Assembly (NCBI RefSeq): GCF_018688375.1
Contig: NZ_CP061318.1
Coordinates: 1,054,001 to 1,118,000, forward strand
From: Polynucleobacter sp. AP-Ainpum-60-G11
GTDB taxonomy: Bacteria; Pseudomonadota; Gammaproteobacteria; Burkholderiales; Burkholderiaceae
DNA length: 64,000 nt
Reading direction: 5' to 3'
The notes under the pieces were generated by a model that made no database searches, was not told where the DNA came from, and worked only from the letters and a program-made list of their open reading frames with translations. How positions within the stretch are numbered: the first letter of the stretch is position 1; each line of letters starts with the position of its first letter. The translations under genes and the position numbers were made by a program. Shown piece by piece: positions 48,492 through 59,074 of this stretch.

Positions 48492-49919
48492 TCAAAGTCT
48501 TTCAAACACCGCCATCGACTCGACATGGGATGTGTGAGGGAACATATTGACGATGCCCGCACTCTTGAGAATGTAGCCTGCCTGATGGCAAAGGATATCG
48601 GCATCTCTTGCCAAGGTTTTTGGGTTACAGGACACGTACACAATGCGTTGCGGTGGTAGATCACTGCCCTGCTCATACAATAAGGCTAGCGCTCGGCAGA
48701 TCTCCATAGCGCCTTCACGCGGTGGATCCATTAGCCAGCGTTGGGCTTTACCCCAAGAGGCAATCGTTTCTGTGGTCACTTCAAACAAATTGCTTTGCAT
48801 GAAGCTGACTTTATCGGCTAGCTGGTTATGTTCTGCATTGGCTTTAGCCCTGGTAGTGAGACTTTCCAAACCCTCAATACCCAGAACATTGCTGGCCTTT
48901 CTTGCCAGTGGTAACGTGAAATTACCAATGCCGCAAAATAAGTCGAGCACGCGATTGCTTGCTTGAACCTCTAAGAGACGAATCGCTCTGCTCACTAATG
49001 CGCGGTTCATCATGTGATTTACCTGCGTGAAATCCGCTGGCTTAAACGGCATCTCAATCTCAAACTCAGGGAGGCGATAACAAAGCTTACCGGTCAATGG
49101 ATAGAACGGCGCAACAGTTTCAATGCCCTTGGGTTGCAACCAAACCCAGACTTGATGCTGATCAGCAAAATCCTTGAGGAGTTGCTCGTCTGTCGGAGTT
49201 AAAGGGAGAAGGTTTCTGAAGACCAATGCAGTGACAGACTTTAATTTTTTGGGATCATCTGAATTCGGATCTTCAGGCTCGCCAACAGCAATCTCAATCT
49301 GCGGCATGCGATCCACAATGGATAAGCCCATGACCAATTTACGCATCTCTGGCAATAAATCAGAAACATGCTGAGGCAAAATCTCGCAAGCAGTCATGTC
49401 TGCGACATAGCCACTCTTGCCCTCATGAAATCCAATCAGCACAGTGCCTTTTTTGATCGAGCGATTAACTGCGCTTAGGCGTGCGCGATGACGGTATTCC
49501 CAGGCAGGGCCACCCATAGGGCGAAGGATTTCTTCGGGAGCAACTTTAGCAATGTGTTTGAGATCATCTTCTAGTACGCGCTGCTTCATGGCTACCTGCG
49601 CCCGAATATCTAGATGCTGCATGGTGCAGCCACCACAAACTCCAAACGCTTTGCACTTAGGTTCAGCTCTGAAGACCGCAGGCTTGAGAATATCAATCAC
49701 TTTGGCTTTACTGAAGCGGGCTTTGTCACGCGTGATGACATAGGTGACTAGTTCTGTGGGAAGTGCGCCTTGAATAAAAATAACTTTGCCGCTTTGACCT
49801 TCAGCGGCTTCTGCCTCATTCGGCGCTAAGCGGGCAATGCCTTGCGCATCTAGATCAAGGGCATCAACTCGTACTGGCTCAGTCACAACGATGTGGACCG
49901 GCTTTTCTCCTCTACGCAT
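48492..49919 (-). CDS. rlmD: 23S rRNA (uracil-1939-C5)-methyltransferase
   Basis: RumA-type SAM methyltransferase. A TRAM domain opens the protein (VRVDALDLDAQGIARLAP), cluster cysteines are in CKAFGVCGGC, and the Rossmann domain has VLDLFCGIGNFTLPLA, DPPREGAMEI and the nucleophile in YVSCNPKTLARD. I used the ATG at 49919 (475 residues), overlapping the exonuclease stop by 8 bp; the longest frame goes to 49961 and would overlap by 50 bp. Confidence 0.95.
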   Translation of the reverse strand: MRRGEKPVHIVVTEPVRVDALDLDAQGIARLAPNEAEAAEGQSGKVIFIQGALPTELVTYVITRDKARFSKAKVIDILKPAVFRAEPKCKAFGVCGGCTMQHLDIRAQVAMKQRVLEDDLKHIAKVAPEEILRPMGGPAWEYRHRARLSAVNRSIKKGTVLIGFHEGKSGYVADMTACEILPQHVSDLLPEMRKLVMGLSIVDRMPQIEIAVGEPEDPNSDDPKKLKSVTALVFRNLLPLTPTDEQLLKDFADQHQVWVWLQPKGIETVAPFYPLTGKLCYRLPEFEIEMPFKPADFTQVNHMMNRALVSRAIRLLEVQASNRVLDLFCGIGNFTLPLARKASNVLGIEGLESLTTRAKANAEHNQLADKVSFMQSNLFEVTTETIASWGKAQRWLMDPPREGAMEICRALALLYEQGSDLPPQRIVYVSCNPKTLARDADILCHQAGYILKSAGIVNMFPHTSHVESMAVFERL

Positions 49920-50733
49920 CGGGAGCAAAGTCCAAGAGATACTCTTGCCACTGTTCGCCATGTGGCTCTTTAGACTCTTTTTCTAAGTAAGCTTTTACGA
50001 AGGTAATTTCTTCTTTGTACTCTTCCAATGAAAAACCACCACGCATCAACTGAAAGCGGCAGTACATCAGATAAGTATTGACTACATCCGTTTCGCAATA
50101 GCGACGAATCTCATCAATCCTGCCCTCTTGATAGGCAGGCCAAACTTGACTGCCATCCATTCCCATCTTGCCTGGGAATCCGCAGAGTTTTGCCAGCCCA
50201 TCTAAAGGCGCATTAGCACGACCGTTAAATTTAGCCAAGAGGTCCATCAAATCGAGATGACGCATGTGATAACGACTGATGTAGTTATTCCACTTAAATT
50301 CACGGCTATCGTTTTCTTGGCTCTCACCCATTTCCCAGTAGCGCGGTGCTTGAACATGATTTGCTAGAGCGCGGTAGTGCAGTACTGGCAGATCAAAACC
50401 GCTGCCGTTCCAAGACACTAACTGAGGAGTGTATTTTTCTACAAGCTCAAAGAAGGTCTGAATCAATACCTTCTCATCATCTTGCGCAGTACCTAGTGTT
50501 CCTACTTTAATTTGGGGTGAGCCATCTTTCGTTGTTCTGCGTATGACACAAGAGATTGCGCAGATGCGTTGCAGATACAGCGGTAGAAATTCACTACCGG
50601 TTTTTTCGGCGCGCTCCGCCATGGCTTTGGCCGCAACTTCACTATCAGACAGCGTATCGGGATAGTCATTGAGTCGACGCAGACCCGCAACATCGGGAAT
50701 GGTTTCAATATCAAATACGAGAACCGTTGCCAT
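49912..50733 (-). CDS. DEDDy 3'-5' exonuclease (PolB-exonuclease-like)
   Basis: 273-residue predicted exonuclease of the DnaQ-like fold. Exo I is VLVFDIETIPD (Asp and Glu), Exo II is in SWNGSGFDLPVLHYRAL, and Exo III is in the late YCETDVVNTYLMY with a Tyr before the Asp, giving the DEDDy group. It corresponds to the stand-alone family described as related to the exonuclease domain of PolB. The substrate is not established. It lies between nlpD and rlmD with an 8-bp overlap to the latter. Confidence 0.9.
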   Translation of the reverse strand: MATVLVFDIETIPDVAGLRRLNDYPDTLSDSEVAAKAMAERAEKTGSEFLPLYLQRICAISCVIRRTTKDGSPQIKVGTLGTAQDDEKVLIQTFFELVEKYTPQLVSWNGSGFDLPVLHYRALANHVQAPRYWEMGESQENDSREFKWNNYISRYHMRHLDLMDLLAKFNGRANAPLDGLAKLCGFPGKMGMDGSQVWPAYQEGRIDEIRRYCETDVVNTYLMYCRFQLMRGGFSLEEYKEEITFVKAYLEKESKEPHGEQWQEYLLDFAPDA

Positions 50734-50764
50734 ACTTAAATCGCTAGCAATTGATTAGGTGCAA

Positions 50765-51535
50765 TTACTGCAAGTATGGCGTTGGATTTACTGGCCTGCC
50801 ATTCACACGGAGTTCAAAGTGCAGCTTTACTGAAGTGGCGTCGGTATCACCCATCTCGGCAATCTTTTGGCCTTTCTTGACCGTATCACCCTCTTTAACC
50901 GAGAGTGCGCGGTTGTGGGCGTAGGCTGTGAGATAGGTATTGTCGTGCTTGATGATGACGAGATTACCGTAGCCACGCAAGCTATTACCGGCATAGACAA
51001 CTTTACCGTCAGCAGCTGCAGTAACGGGATCTCCTAACTTCCCAGCAATATCAATACCTTTGGTCTTTTCACTGAAATCATCTGTGACCTTACCTTTGGC
51101 CGGCCATGACAAACGAATACCAGGTTCAGCAACGATTTCTTTAGGGGCTTCTTTGGCAGCATCTACTTTTGGCGCATCCGTTTTAGGCGTATCGCCAGCT
51201 GTTTTCGGAATTGGCTTCACCGTCATTTTGTTATTCGCCGGTGGCCTCACCAAAATGAGGTCATCTACTTCAATTAAGTTTGGGTTCGATAAATTATTCC
51301 ACTGCGCCAAATCGCGTGGAGACTGGCCGTTATCTAATGCAATCCGCGCCAAGGTATCACCACGTTTCACACGATAGTAGCCAGGCGGAGTTGGTTCACT
51401 ATTGCCACCACTTCGATCTACGACATTGGCTGGTTTTGCCCGAGGCGTTGTTGAGCAACCCACATTGAGCAGCAGAGAAGCCATAGCGGCCAGCAATAGC
51501 AGGTATTTAGATAGGAGATTCATAGGCATTTTCAT
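50765..51535 (-). CDS. nlpD: NlpD-like LysM/LytM lipoprotein (degenerate M23 site)
   Basis: 256-residue lipoprotein: signal peptide with lipobox ending at about Cys27 (LNVGC), a LysM domain (YRVKRGDTLARIALDNGQSP) at about 53-96 and a C-terminal M23/LytM domain (about 145-256). The usual first zinc-binding His before GIDIAG is Thr (TKGIDIAG), while LHFELR is retained. This loss is typical of NlpD and EnvC, which activate amidases rather than cut peptidoglycan. It overlaps pcm by 4 bp. In several relatives rpoS follows nlpD; here an exonuclease gene does. Confidence 0.93.
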   Translation of the reverse strand: MKMPMNLLSKYLLLLAAMASLLLNVGCSTTPRAKPANVVDRSGGNSEPTPPGYYRVKRGDTLARIALDNGQSPRDLAQWNNLSNPNLIEVDDLILVRPPANNKMTVKPIPKTAGDTPKTDAPKVDAAKEAPKEIVAEPGIRLSWPAKGKVTDDFSEKTKGIDIAGKLGDPVTAAADGKVVYAGNSLRGYGNLVIIKHDNTYLTAYAHNRALSVKEGDTVKKGQKIAEMGDTDATSVKLHFELRVNGRPVNPTPYLQ

Positions 51536-52272
51536 ACTACCCCTGATTGTAAGGGGACAAAAAAGACCTCGTCTAGAACGGTTCTTTGATAGCGCTGGGA
51601 GCTCATCCGCTCAACCATGATCAATTGTTGTTCTTTCTCATTCTTGGCAACGGGAGCCACCAAGCGCCCACCAATAGCCAATTGATCCAATAAGGCATCT
51701 GGAATGCCTAATCCAGCTGCTGCCAGAATAATTCCATCAAATGGTGCTGCCTGCGGAAGACCTAAAATTCCGTCCCCATAGATGAGGCGCAGGTTTTTAA
51801 TCCGAAATGGACGCAGCTTTTCTCTGGCCATATCGTGCAATGGACGAATACGCTCAATTGAATACACCTCATCGGATAACAAGCTGAGAATTGCTGCCTG
51901 GTATCCACAGCCAGTACCAATTTCTAATACTTTGCCTAAAGATTGTTTAGGCTTATGCAAGATCTCAATCATGCGCGCCACTACCGATGGCTTTGAAATC
52001 GTTTGTGAATGTCCTATCGGTAAAGCAGTATCTTCATAAGCTTGCGGATGCATGCCCGCATCCATAAAGGCATGACGAGGAACGGTCGCAATCGCTTCCA
52101 ATGTTTTACCGTGCTTAACCCCGGCTGCAAGTACTTTTGCAGCTAAGGCTTGCCGATGACCGGCATTACGTTCTGCTGCTGGCCTCAACCGCGCGTCCAG
52201 CCATTGGCGCGCATGGAAGCCAAGCGAGCATGATGGGTAAGATCCAACTGCATTGGGGTAATTGAAATGCAC
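51532..52272 (-). CDS. pcm: Protein-L-isoaspartate O-methyltransferase
   Basis: SAM-dependent repair enzyme for isoaspartyl damage. Family blocks are [42 protein letters not shown] (motif I), YSIERI and [12 protein letters not shown]. The start is uncertain. The longest frame begins with GTG at 52272, 88 bp inside surE; a TTG at 52188 overlaps the surE stop as TTGA and would still keep the conserved domain (218 residues). It overlaps nlpD by 4 bp. Order surE-pcm-nlpD is as in many proteobacteria. Confidence 0.93.
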   Translation of the reverse strand: MHFNYPNAVGSYPSCSLGFHARQWLDARLRPAAERNAGHRQALAAKVLAAGVKHGKTLEAIATVPRHAFMDAGMHPQAYEDTALPIGHSQTISKPSVVARMIEILHKPKQSLGKVLEIGTGCGYQAAILSLLSDEVYSIERIRPLHDMAREKLRPFRIKNLRLIYGDGILGLPQAAPFDGIILAAAGLGIPDALLDQLAIGGRLVAPVAKNEKEQQLIMVERMSSQRYQRTVLDEVFFVPLQSGVV

Positions 52273-52979
52273 CCTTCATCAATGGCATGAAAGTCTGTGC
52301 CTTCGGAACTATCTTTAGCGTGACCTGCTGCACCAATCCAGTAAATGTCATCACCACGTGGGCTCTTCTGCACCACTACTGGCTGCGAGTGATGGCGATT
52401 ACCTAAACGAGTAACACGCCAGCGATAGAGATCGGCATAAGGGCGATTCGGAATATTGACATTTAACAAAGTGGCCGCACCATCGGTATGAGCCAATTTA
52501 GATACCAGCATTTGTGCCACGATATCGTGAGCCGCTTTAGCCGCATCCTCAATCCGATTCCAACCCTTATCAATCTGTGAGAAAGCAATACCGGGAACAC
52601 CAAACATCACGCCTTCAACTGCAGCAGCTACCGTGCCAGAGTACAGAGTGTCTTCACCCATGTTCTCGCCTTGATTGATACCAGAGACTACGAGATCAGG
52701 TTTTTCATCTAAAAAACCGGTCATAGCGATATGCACGCAATCCGTTGGAGTGCCGTTGATGAATAGAAATCCATCACGCTCACCACCGGCCACTCGATGA
52801 ATCGACAGTGGTCGTGAGAGTGTTAATGAGTTGGAAGCCCCGCTGTGATTTTGCTCTGGGGCAATGACGGTTACACGACCCAATGGGCGAATGGCATTGA
52901 CCAAGGCCAAAAGACCGGGAGCAAGATAGCCATCATCATTCGAAATCAGAATGTGTGGCTGCTTTGTATTTTCACTCAT
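52185..52979 (-). CDS. surE: 5'/3'-nucleotidase SurE
   Basis: Metal-dependent nucleoside-monophosphate phosphatase (stationary-phase survival protein), 264 residues from the ATG at 52979; the longest frame begins three codons earlier with TTG. Signatures are [13 protein letters not shown] (D15 and D16), [14 protein letters not shown], and [20 protein letters not shown]. It is the first gene of surE-pcm-nlpD. A weak AAGAAGG lies about 11 nt upstream. Confidence 0.96.
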   Translation of the reverse strand: MSENTKQPHILISNDDGYLAPGLLALVNAIRPLGRVTVIAPEQNHSGASNSLTLSRPLSIHRVAGGERDGFLFINGTPTDCVHIAMTGFLDEKPDLVVSGINQGENMGEDTLYSGTVAAAVEGVMFGVPGIAFSQIDKGWNRIEDAAKAAHDIVAQMLVSKLAHTDGAATLLNVNIPNRPYADLYRWRVTRLGNRHHSQPVVVQKSPRGDDIYWIGAAGHAKDSSEGTDFHAIDEGCISITPMQLDLTHHARLASMRANGWTRG

Positions 52980-53004
52980 GAATATCAATACCTTCTTATT
53001 AGCT

Positions 53005-56000
53005 CTAGGCCTTTGCCACTTGGGTTAATGCGCGTCCTCTAAACCATCCATATATTACTGGCAATACCAAGAGGGTCAAAATGGTCGTCGTCACCATACC
53101 ACCCACAATCACTAGGGCTAGAGGGCGCTGGGCTTCAGAACCAATTGAGTGAGATAAAGCAGCTGGTAAAAGTCCTAAGCCAGAAAGTGCCGCTGTCATC
53201 AGTACCGGACGAACGCGTAAAGAAGCGCCCTCCACCATGACATCCTTCATCTCACCATGCTCGCGAGCGGCAGTCTTATTGATAAAGGAGATCAGGATCA
53301 CTCCGTCCTGAATCGCAATCCCAAATAAGGATAAGAATCCAAAGAAGGCGGAAATACTGAGAGTCTCTCCAGCAAGATGTAAGGCAATCACGCCACCAAT
53401 GGCGGCAAACGGCACATTAATCATCACAATCACTGCATCTCGGAAATTACCAAAAGCGCTAACAAGCAATAAGAAGATGCCCAGCAAGGCCAATGGTACG
53501 ATCAGCATGAGCTTCTTCTGCGCTTGCTTCATTTGATTGAATTGACCATCCCAACTAATCGAGTAGTTTGGTGGCAAGGTAATATTTTTCTCAACCAAGA
53601 ATTGCGCATCTTCCACGGCGCTACCGAGGTCACGATGACGCACGCTGAATTTAATAGCGATATATCGCTTACCAGCTTCACGATAAATAAAGAAAGGGCC
53701 ATCGCTTAATTGAACCGTTGCCACCATCGACAAAGGAATTGATGCGCCGTTAGGTGAATCTACTAATAGGTGACCAATATCGGCAATGTCATTGCGACTA
53801 CCTTCGTTGAGGCGAATGGCGATACCAAAAGTCTTTTCATCCTCTAAAAGGTTAGTAACCGCTGCGCCACCAATTGCATTGGCGACAACTGTTTGAATGT
53901 CATTCACATTGATACCGTAACGTGCAGCGCGCTCACGATCAATCTGGATATTCAAGGTTGGCTGACCTAATTCCTTCAGAATGCCCTCATCCGCTACACC
54001 GCGTACTTTTTTGAGCTGCTCAATTACCTCGTGGGCTTTTTGATCCAGGACCTCAAGGTCGGTGCCGTAAATCTTGACCGAGTTCTCACCCTTCACTCCA
54101 GAGAGCGCCTCATTCACATTATCTTGAATGTATTGCGAGAAGCTATATGTAACGCCCGGGATCTTATCGAGCTCAGTCTCAAGATGTGTAATCAAGTCTT
54201 TCTTGCTCGACCCGCTTGGCATTTTGTCAGGACTCTTTAAATACAGACCGTACTCTTGATTAAACACGCCAGTGGAGTCGGTACCATCATCTGGACGACC
54301 AATCTGGGCAGCAACTTTATCAATCTCAGGCTGTTTTAAGAAAGTCTCCCGTAACTGATTGGCAATCTTGACGGAGTAATCCAGATCCACTGTATTGGGC
54401 AAGGTTACTCGCAGCCAAATATTATTCTCTTCTAGCGTTGGCAAGAAGGCAGTACCCAGGCGAGTCACACTTAATAAGGTTAGGCCCAGAACAAATACGG
54501 CAACAGATACAACTGTTAATGGGCGGTCCATCCACTTTCTCAATAGCGGCTTGTAGCCATTCAGAAGCTTAGTAATAAATCCAGGTGGCTTGTGATGCAA
54601 GTTCTCACCAAAGACCAAGGAGATCATGGCAGGCAAGAAGGTTAAGCTCAGAATCATGGCGGCTATCAAAGCAAAGCCCATAGTGAATGCCATTGGCTTA
54701 AAGATGATGCCCTCTACTCCACCCATAAAGAACAATGGCGAGTAGGCAACAATAATAATTCCAGTCGAGTAAATCATGGCTCGCTGCACTTCACTCGTCG
54801 CCAAGATAATGCTTTGATTGAGACGCTTGCCGCCCTCTTCCAAGTGACGCATGACGTTCTCCGTCAGAATCACTGCCGAGTCCACAATTACGCCAAAGTC
54901 AATCGCGCCAAGAGAAATCAAATTGGCAGGCACGCTCCACAGATGCATCTGAATAAACGATACGCACAGAGCCAATGGAATTACTGCAGCCACTACTGCT
55001 GCTGCACGCAAATTACCCAAGAAGAAAAAGAGTACCGCGAGAACTAAAGAGATACCGAAGAACAATGTGTGCTTCACCGTGCCGATGGTGATATCCAAGA
55101 GCACTTGGCGGTCATAGAACGGCACTACTTCAATTCCAGGTGGGAGCACTTGTTTATTAATATTTTCAACAGTGTTGCGGACGCGAGCTAAAACTTCGGT
55201 GGCATTCTCTCCACGACGCAAGTAAACGATGCCCTCAACAGAGTCAGGGTTGTCATTGAATTGGAACATCCCCAAACGTGGCGCATTGCCAATCTCAATT
55301 CGAGCTACGTCGCCAATTCGGATAGGTACTCCATTGTGAATAGAGATCACCACCCGCTTAATGTCATCAATGTTTCTAAGCAGCCCAACGCCACGAACCA
55401 CGAATTGCTGTTCACCACTCGGTAATAGTCCGCCGCCGGTATTACTATTGGCATTCGTTAAGGCGGCAATCAGCTCATTAACAGTCACGCCCTTCGATTG
55501 CAGACTTTCTGGGCTGACAATGACTTGGTATTGACGTACCCTGCCACCAAATGAGGAGACATCCGCTACGCCAGGAGTTTGCTTGAGCTCTTTATAGATC
55601 TCATAGTTCTGCAATGTTTTTAATTGGGTGGATGAAGCGTAATCTGACTTCACCTCATAACGCATGATTTCGCCAGTCGCATCAGAATCAGGGCTAATGC
55701 TGGAGGTCACTCCCGGCGGGAAACTCACATTCGCTAAGCTAGTAATAAATGTTTGGCGGGCTTTAAATGGATCCGTTGTGTCATTAAACTTCAGAGTTAC
55801 AACAGACAGGCCAAATAAAGAGACTGAACGGAAAGCCTGAAGACCGGGAATACCAGCCAAGGCATTTTCTACTGGGATAGTGACTTGCTGCTCTACCTCA
55901 GTGGTACTTCTACCTGGCCATTGAGAAATCGCCTGAATCGTTAATGGCGCTACACCAGGGTAAGGCTGTATTGGCAACTTAGAAAGACTGAACATCCCCA

Positions 56001-56082
56001 AACCGAGGAGCACGATCGAGCCAACGATAACCAGCACTCGTTTCTCAAGTACACCCCGAATAAAGGAAGTAAAAGCGCTCAC
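53005..56082 (-). CDS. Heavy-metal-type RND efflux pump, inner-membrane subunit (CzcA/CusA family)
   Basis: 1025-residue proton-driven exporter of the HME-RND group with twelve membrane helices and two large periplasmic loops. The TM4 segment [17 protein letters not shown] (about 394-410) carries the Asp, Asp, Glu pattern of CzcA-type metal pumps. GTG start at 56082 directly follows the adaptor stop, with AGGAAG 5 bp upstream. With the adaptor and TolC-like genes upstream it completes a tripartite pump for export across both membranes. The metal is unknown: no cation-binding periplasmic protein or metal regulator is in the window. Confidence 0.93.
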   Translation of the reverse strand: MSAFTSFIRGVLEKRVLVIVGSIVLLGLGMFSLSKLPIQPYPGVAPLTIQAISQWPGRSTTEVEQQVTIPVENALAGIPGLQAFRSVSLFGLSVVTLKFNDTTDPFKARQTFITSLANVSFPPGVTSSISPDSDATGEIMRYEVKSDYASSTQLKTLQNYEIYKELKQTPGVADVSSFGGRVRQYQVIVSPESLQSKGVTVNELIAALTNANSNTGGGLLPSGEQQFVVRGVGLLRNIDDIKRVVISIHNGVPIRIGDVARIEIGNAPRLGMFQFNDNPDSVEGIVYLRRGENATEVLARVRNTVENINKQVLPPGIEVVPFYDRQVLLDITIGTVKHTLFFGISLVLAVLFFFLGNLRAAAVVAAVIPLALCVSFIQMHLWSVPANLISLGAIDFGVIVDSAVILTENVMRHLEEGGKRLNQSIILATSEVQRAMIYSTGIIIVAYSPLFFMGGVEGIIFKPMAFTMGFALIAAMILSLTFLPAMISLVFGENLHHKPPGFITKLLNGYKPLLRKWMDRPLTVVSVAVFVLGLTLLSVTRLGTAFLPTLEENNIWLRVTLPNTVDLDYSVKIANQLRETFLKQPEIDKVAAQIGRPDDGTDSTGVFNQEYGLYLKSPDKMPSGSSKKDLITHLETELDKIPGVTYSFSQYIQDNVNEALSGVKGENSVKIYGTDLEVLDQKAHEVIEQLKKVRGVADEGILKELGQPTLNIQIDRERAARYGINVNDIQTVVANAIGGAAVTNLLEDEKTFGIAIRLNEGSRNDIADIGHLLVDSPNGASIPLSMVATVQLSDGPFFIYREAGKRYIAIKFSVRHRDLGSAVEDAQFLVEKNITLPPNYSISWDGQFNQMKQAQKKLMLIVPLALLGIFLLLVSAFGNFRDAVIVMINVPFAAIGGVIALHLAGETLSISAFFGFLSLFGIAIQDGVILISFINKTAAREHGEMKDVMVEGASLRVRPVLMTAALSGLGLLPAALSHSIGSEAQRPLALVIVGGMVTTTILTLLVLPVIYGWFRGRALTQVAKA

Positions 56083-57357
56083 TTAGTCTTCCTGTTTTGC
56101 AAATCGATCGTTTAACAAGACTGCGCCTTCGGCCAAGATACGTGAACCTGGCTCTACACCCTCGGTAATAGCAAAAGTTTTGCTATTAAGGTCATAGCCT
56201 TTAACGGGCAGGCGACGGTAAACCTCATCACCGGCCTTCACGATGACGTAGCGCATCTCACGAATACGCACTACCGCGGTTTGCGGCACCACAATTGCAT
56301 CAGCCATACCAGTAGTAAGCTTGGCTGAAGCGTACATATCTGGACGCAAGAGATCGTCGTTATTCTCAATATCTGCACGAATCAATAAAGCGCGAGTTTG
56401 CGGATCAATGGTTGGGGCAACGTAGTTAGCGTAAGCCACGAATTCTTTATCTGGATAGGCTTCCACTTGCAGAACCATTTTTTGGCCCGGCTTGATTAAG
56501 CGGAAATCTTGCTCAAAGACATTGCCCAAGAACCAGAGATGCTTTGGATCAGCTAGGGTGGCAATCACATCACCCGAGTTCACGGCAGAACCTGGCTCAA
56601 CATTGCGCTTCACCACCACCCCTTTTAACGGGGAGCGCATCACTAAATTACTTTGAGTTCTACCAGTAGTTTCAATTGCCCTGATATCGCCATCACCAGC
56701 ACCGAGATTACGCATGCGGTTTGCAGCAGCTTGCTGGGTAATGCGGGCATCACCTAGCAAATCACTCATGGTCTTACTGGTCTCCAATACTCTAACTGTC
56801 TTTGAGGAGAGCAAATACTCTTGTTGGGCAGACAGAAATTCTGGGCTATAGAGCTCCACAATTGGAGAACCAATATTGACTTCGGCACCATCGAATGCAT
56901 AGATACGCTCTACCCGTCCTGGTGCGCGCGCTGAAAGTACCTTAGACTTTTCTGCATTAAATCCCAAGCGGCCGGTTACTTTGATATCTACCGGTACTTG
57001 CACTTTTTCCGCAGTTTGGAAAATATAAATATCTGGATTGAGTTTGATGCCAGGAAGCTTTAGTTCCAAGATGCCACTCTTCTCCACCTTCAGAGCCTTA
57101 TCAGAAGCTTCAATTTTGACGTTGCGATTCACATTGGTAATACGACCAACAACAATACCTATCGACAGAATGGCAAAAGCAAATGCAGCCAAACGGACGC
57201 GATGACGATTTTGAGGGCTGAGATTCCAATAGAGGCCAGCAACACTAGCAAGAGCTACATGCAGTCTATGACCACCAAAGTGCATAGCCTTATCAGTAAT
57301 AGGCTTGGCTTTATCACCAAGCTGTTTTAGAAAAGAAAGAATTTTGTCTTTCAACAC
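56083..57357 (-). CDS. RND efflux periplasmic adaptor subunit (CzcB/CusB-like)
   Basis: Membrane-fusion protein of 424 residues linking the RND pump to the outer-membrane channel. An unusually long N-terminal cytosolic stretch of about 50 residues precedes a single membrane helix (about 53-72, VRLAAFAFAILSIGIVVG). The HlyD-type lipoyl halves (VNIGSPIVELYSPEFLSAQQ and VEPGSAVNSGDVIATLA) and beta-barrel domain follow. GTG at 57357 has AAGGAG only 2 nt away; the following TTG at 5 nt may be the real start. Confidence 0.92.
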   Translation of the reverse strand: MLKDKILSFLKQLGDKAKPITDKAMHFGGHRLHVALASVAGLYWNLSPQNRHRVRLAAFAFAILSIGIVVGRITNVNRNVKIEASDKALKVEKSGILELKLPGIKLNPDIYIFQTAEKVQVPVDIKVTGRLGFNAEKSKVLSARAPGRVERIYAFDGAEVNIGSPIVELYSPEFLSAQQEYLLSSKTVRVLETSKTMSDLLGDARITQQAAANRMRNLGAGDGDIRAIETTGRTQSNLVMRSPLKGVVVKRNVEPGSAVNSGDVIATLADPKHLWFLGNVFEQDFRLIKPGQKMVLQVEAYPDKEFVAYANYVAPTIDPQTRALLIRADIENNDDLLRPDMYASAKLTTGMADAIVVPQTAVVRIREMRYVIVKAGDEVYRRLPVKGYDLNSKTFAITEGVEPGSRILAEGAVLLNDRFAKQED

Positions 57358-57363
57358 TGCTCC

Positions 57364-58899
57364 TTAAAAAGGTTCTTTGCCAGATGTCACTAGCAATACT
57401 GCTTGCGCTTGCAATAGATTACTCTCCGCTAGCGCTAATTGAACTTCGAGACTTCGCAGCTGGGTTTGCGCTGTCAGCAAATCATTAAAGCCCTGACCGT
57501 TGTTCGAGTACTGGGTTAAGCCAACCTTATAGGCAGCATCTGCTTGAGGTACTTGGCGCTCTTTTAAAAATTGGGCCTGACTCTTAGCTTGCTCATATGT
57601 GGCATACGCACTATTAACCGCCAACACAATTTGCTGACGATTGGAGATATTGCCTGCTTCAGCCGCTGCCTGGCTGCGCTGCGCCTGCTCTACTCCATAC
57701 TTCTCCTTGGTGAAGAAATACAGCGGAATAATAAGGTCAAGTTCTAACTGATAAAACATCGCACCGTTGTTGGCCGAGAATGGACCCCGCGGTGTGAATG
57801 AAGAACCAATCACTTGGAAGTCAGGTAGGTAGGCTTTCTTGGCAAGATCGACGCCTTTACGGGCAGCCTCTAGTTGTAGTGCTGAGCTCTTTAATGAGGG
57901 ATGACTGGTTTCGGCATAGTCTTCCAGTTCCAGCAAAGTGGGTACGCTGTTCATCGCGCGGCGCACATCCCCACGCAGTATGAGTTTTTCTCTGGAGTGG
58001 CGACCCACCAAAGTATTGATATTGTTCAGAGCAACCGATAGTTGACGCTCTACATTAAATTGATCTGCTTGAGCTGCGCTTTGTGCCACCTGCGCGTTCA
58101 GGTACTCAACATAAGCTGCAGCATTATTGGTATAGCGCGCTTTAGCAACGTTTTTAATCATCTCTAAACGCATAACCGATTCTTTGAGAACCTGTAACTG
58201 CTTTTGTGATGCTAAGGCGGTGTAATACAAAGTAGATAGCTGGGCACCTAACTGCAAATAGGTGGATTCGCTTTGAGCTAATAAGGCTTCAGCATTCGTA
58301 TTGGCAATATCGGACGCCAAACTCTTCTTACCCGGAAACTGAAATGGCTGAGCTATTGAGATCGCATTGTTACTACTAATCCCATTTGGATTTTGTGGCG
58401 TTGGTGTATTGGCTCCACCCAATGCAAATGGGGAGTTCACTGGCATACCCGACCACACCAAGCCTACTTGCGGATTGGCCGGCGCATTAATTTGCGGCAC
58501 AGTGGCCTTGGCAGATAAGTAAGACTCACGCAATGAAGATAATTGTGGGTTATTTAATTTGAGTTCATTCCAAAGCTGGCGCAAATCCATTTCTATTGGG
58601 CCGGATGGCGCACCCTTGGTATAAATCTTGGGCGTATCACTTTTAGTTACTGGCGCAAATAAAGAGGCGGCGTTGGCAGGATTGGCCGAACTATTACTGT
58701 CGTTACTAAGGACTGGCGGTACTGATAAAAAGTCCTTAGACTCGTTCAGTTGCACGGTGACACTAGCTGGAATGGCGGAATCTGATTGCCCAAATACCGA
58801 GTTGGCAAAAAATAGAGAGGCTAATGCACAGGCAACCCGTTTAAGTGGGAATGCAATAGTAATACGAATGTCGCTTTTACTCAAATTGCCGTGAATCAA
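57364..58899 (-). CDS. TolC-family outer-membrane channel of the efflux system
   Basis: 511-residue outer-membrane factor (CusC/CzcC-like). Two long helical repeats with coiled-coil Ala/Gln-rich stretches are visible (residues about 110-290 and 310-500). An export signal (VACALASLFFANSVFGQ) precedes a low-complexity segment of about 60 residues. No ATG fits the export signal; the frame opens with TTG at 58899, with a second TTG at 58884, so the start is uncertain. It is the first gene of the TolC-adaptor-pump operon, with 6 bp before the adaptor gene. Confidence 0.9.
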   Translation of the reverse strand: MIHGNLSKSDIRITIAFPLKRVACALASLFFANSVFGQSDSAIPASVTVQLNESKDFLSVPPVLSNDSNSSANPANAASLFAPVTKSDTPKIYTKGAPSGPIEMDLRQLWNELKLNNPQLSSLRESYLSAKATVPQINAPANPQVGLVWSGMPVNSPFALGGANTPTPQNPNGISSNNAISIAQPFQFPGKKSLASDIANTNAEALLAQSESTYLQLGAQLSTLYYTALASQKQLQVLKESVMRLEMIKNVAKARYTNNAAAYVEYLNAQVAQSAAQADQFNVERQLSVALNNINTLVGRHSREKLILRGDVRRAMNSVPTLLELEDYAETSHPSLKSSALQLEAARKGVDLAKKAYLPDFQVIGSSFTPRGPFSANNGAMFYQLELDLIIPLYFFTKEKYGVEQAQRSQAAAEAGNISNRQQIVLAVNSAYATYEQAKSQAQFLKERQVPQADAAYKVGLTQYSNNGQGFNDLLTAQTQLRSLEVQLALAESNLLQAQAVLLVTSGKEPF

Positions 58900-59074
58900 A
58901 TCGGCTGCCTCTAAATCTGAACTAATGCTGTTTTTATGGCCCCAGATGCAGGTTTCCCTGAATTTATAGGGGGTTTTAAAGATTATAGGTCAGAAATTCC
59001 AAAAGTCGAATTATTGGAGTTTTGTATCTTATTGATTCTAAAGACAATAATTATTCTGAACCGCCTTGAAACGC

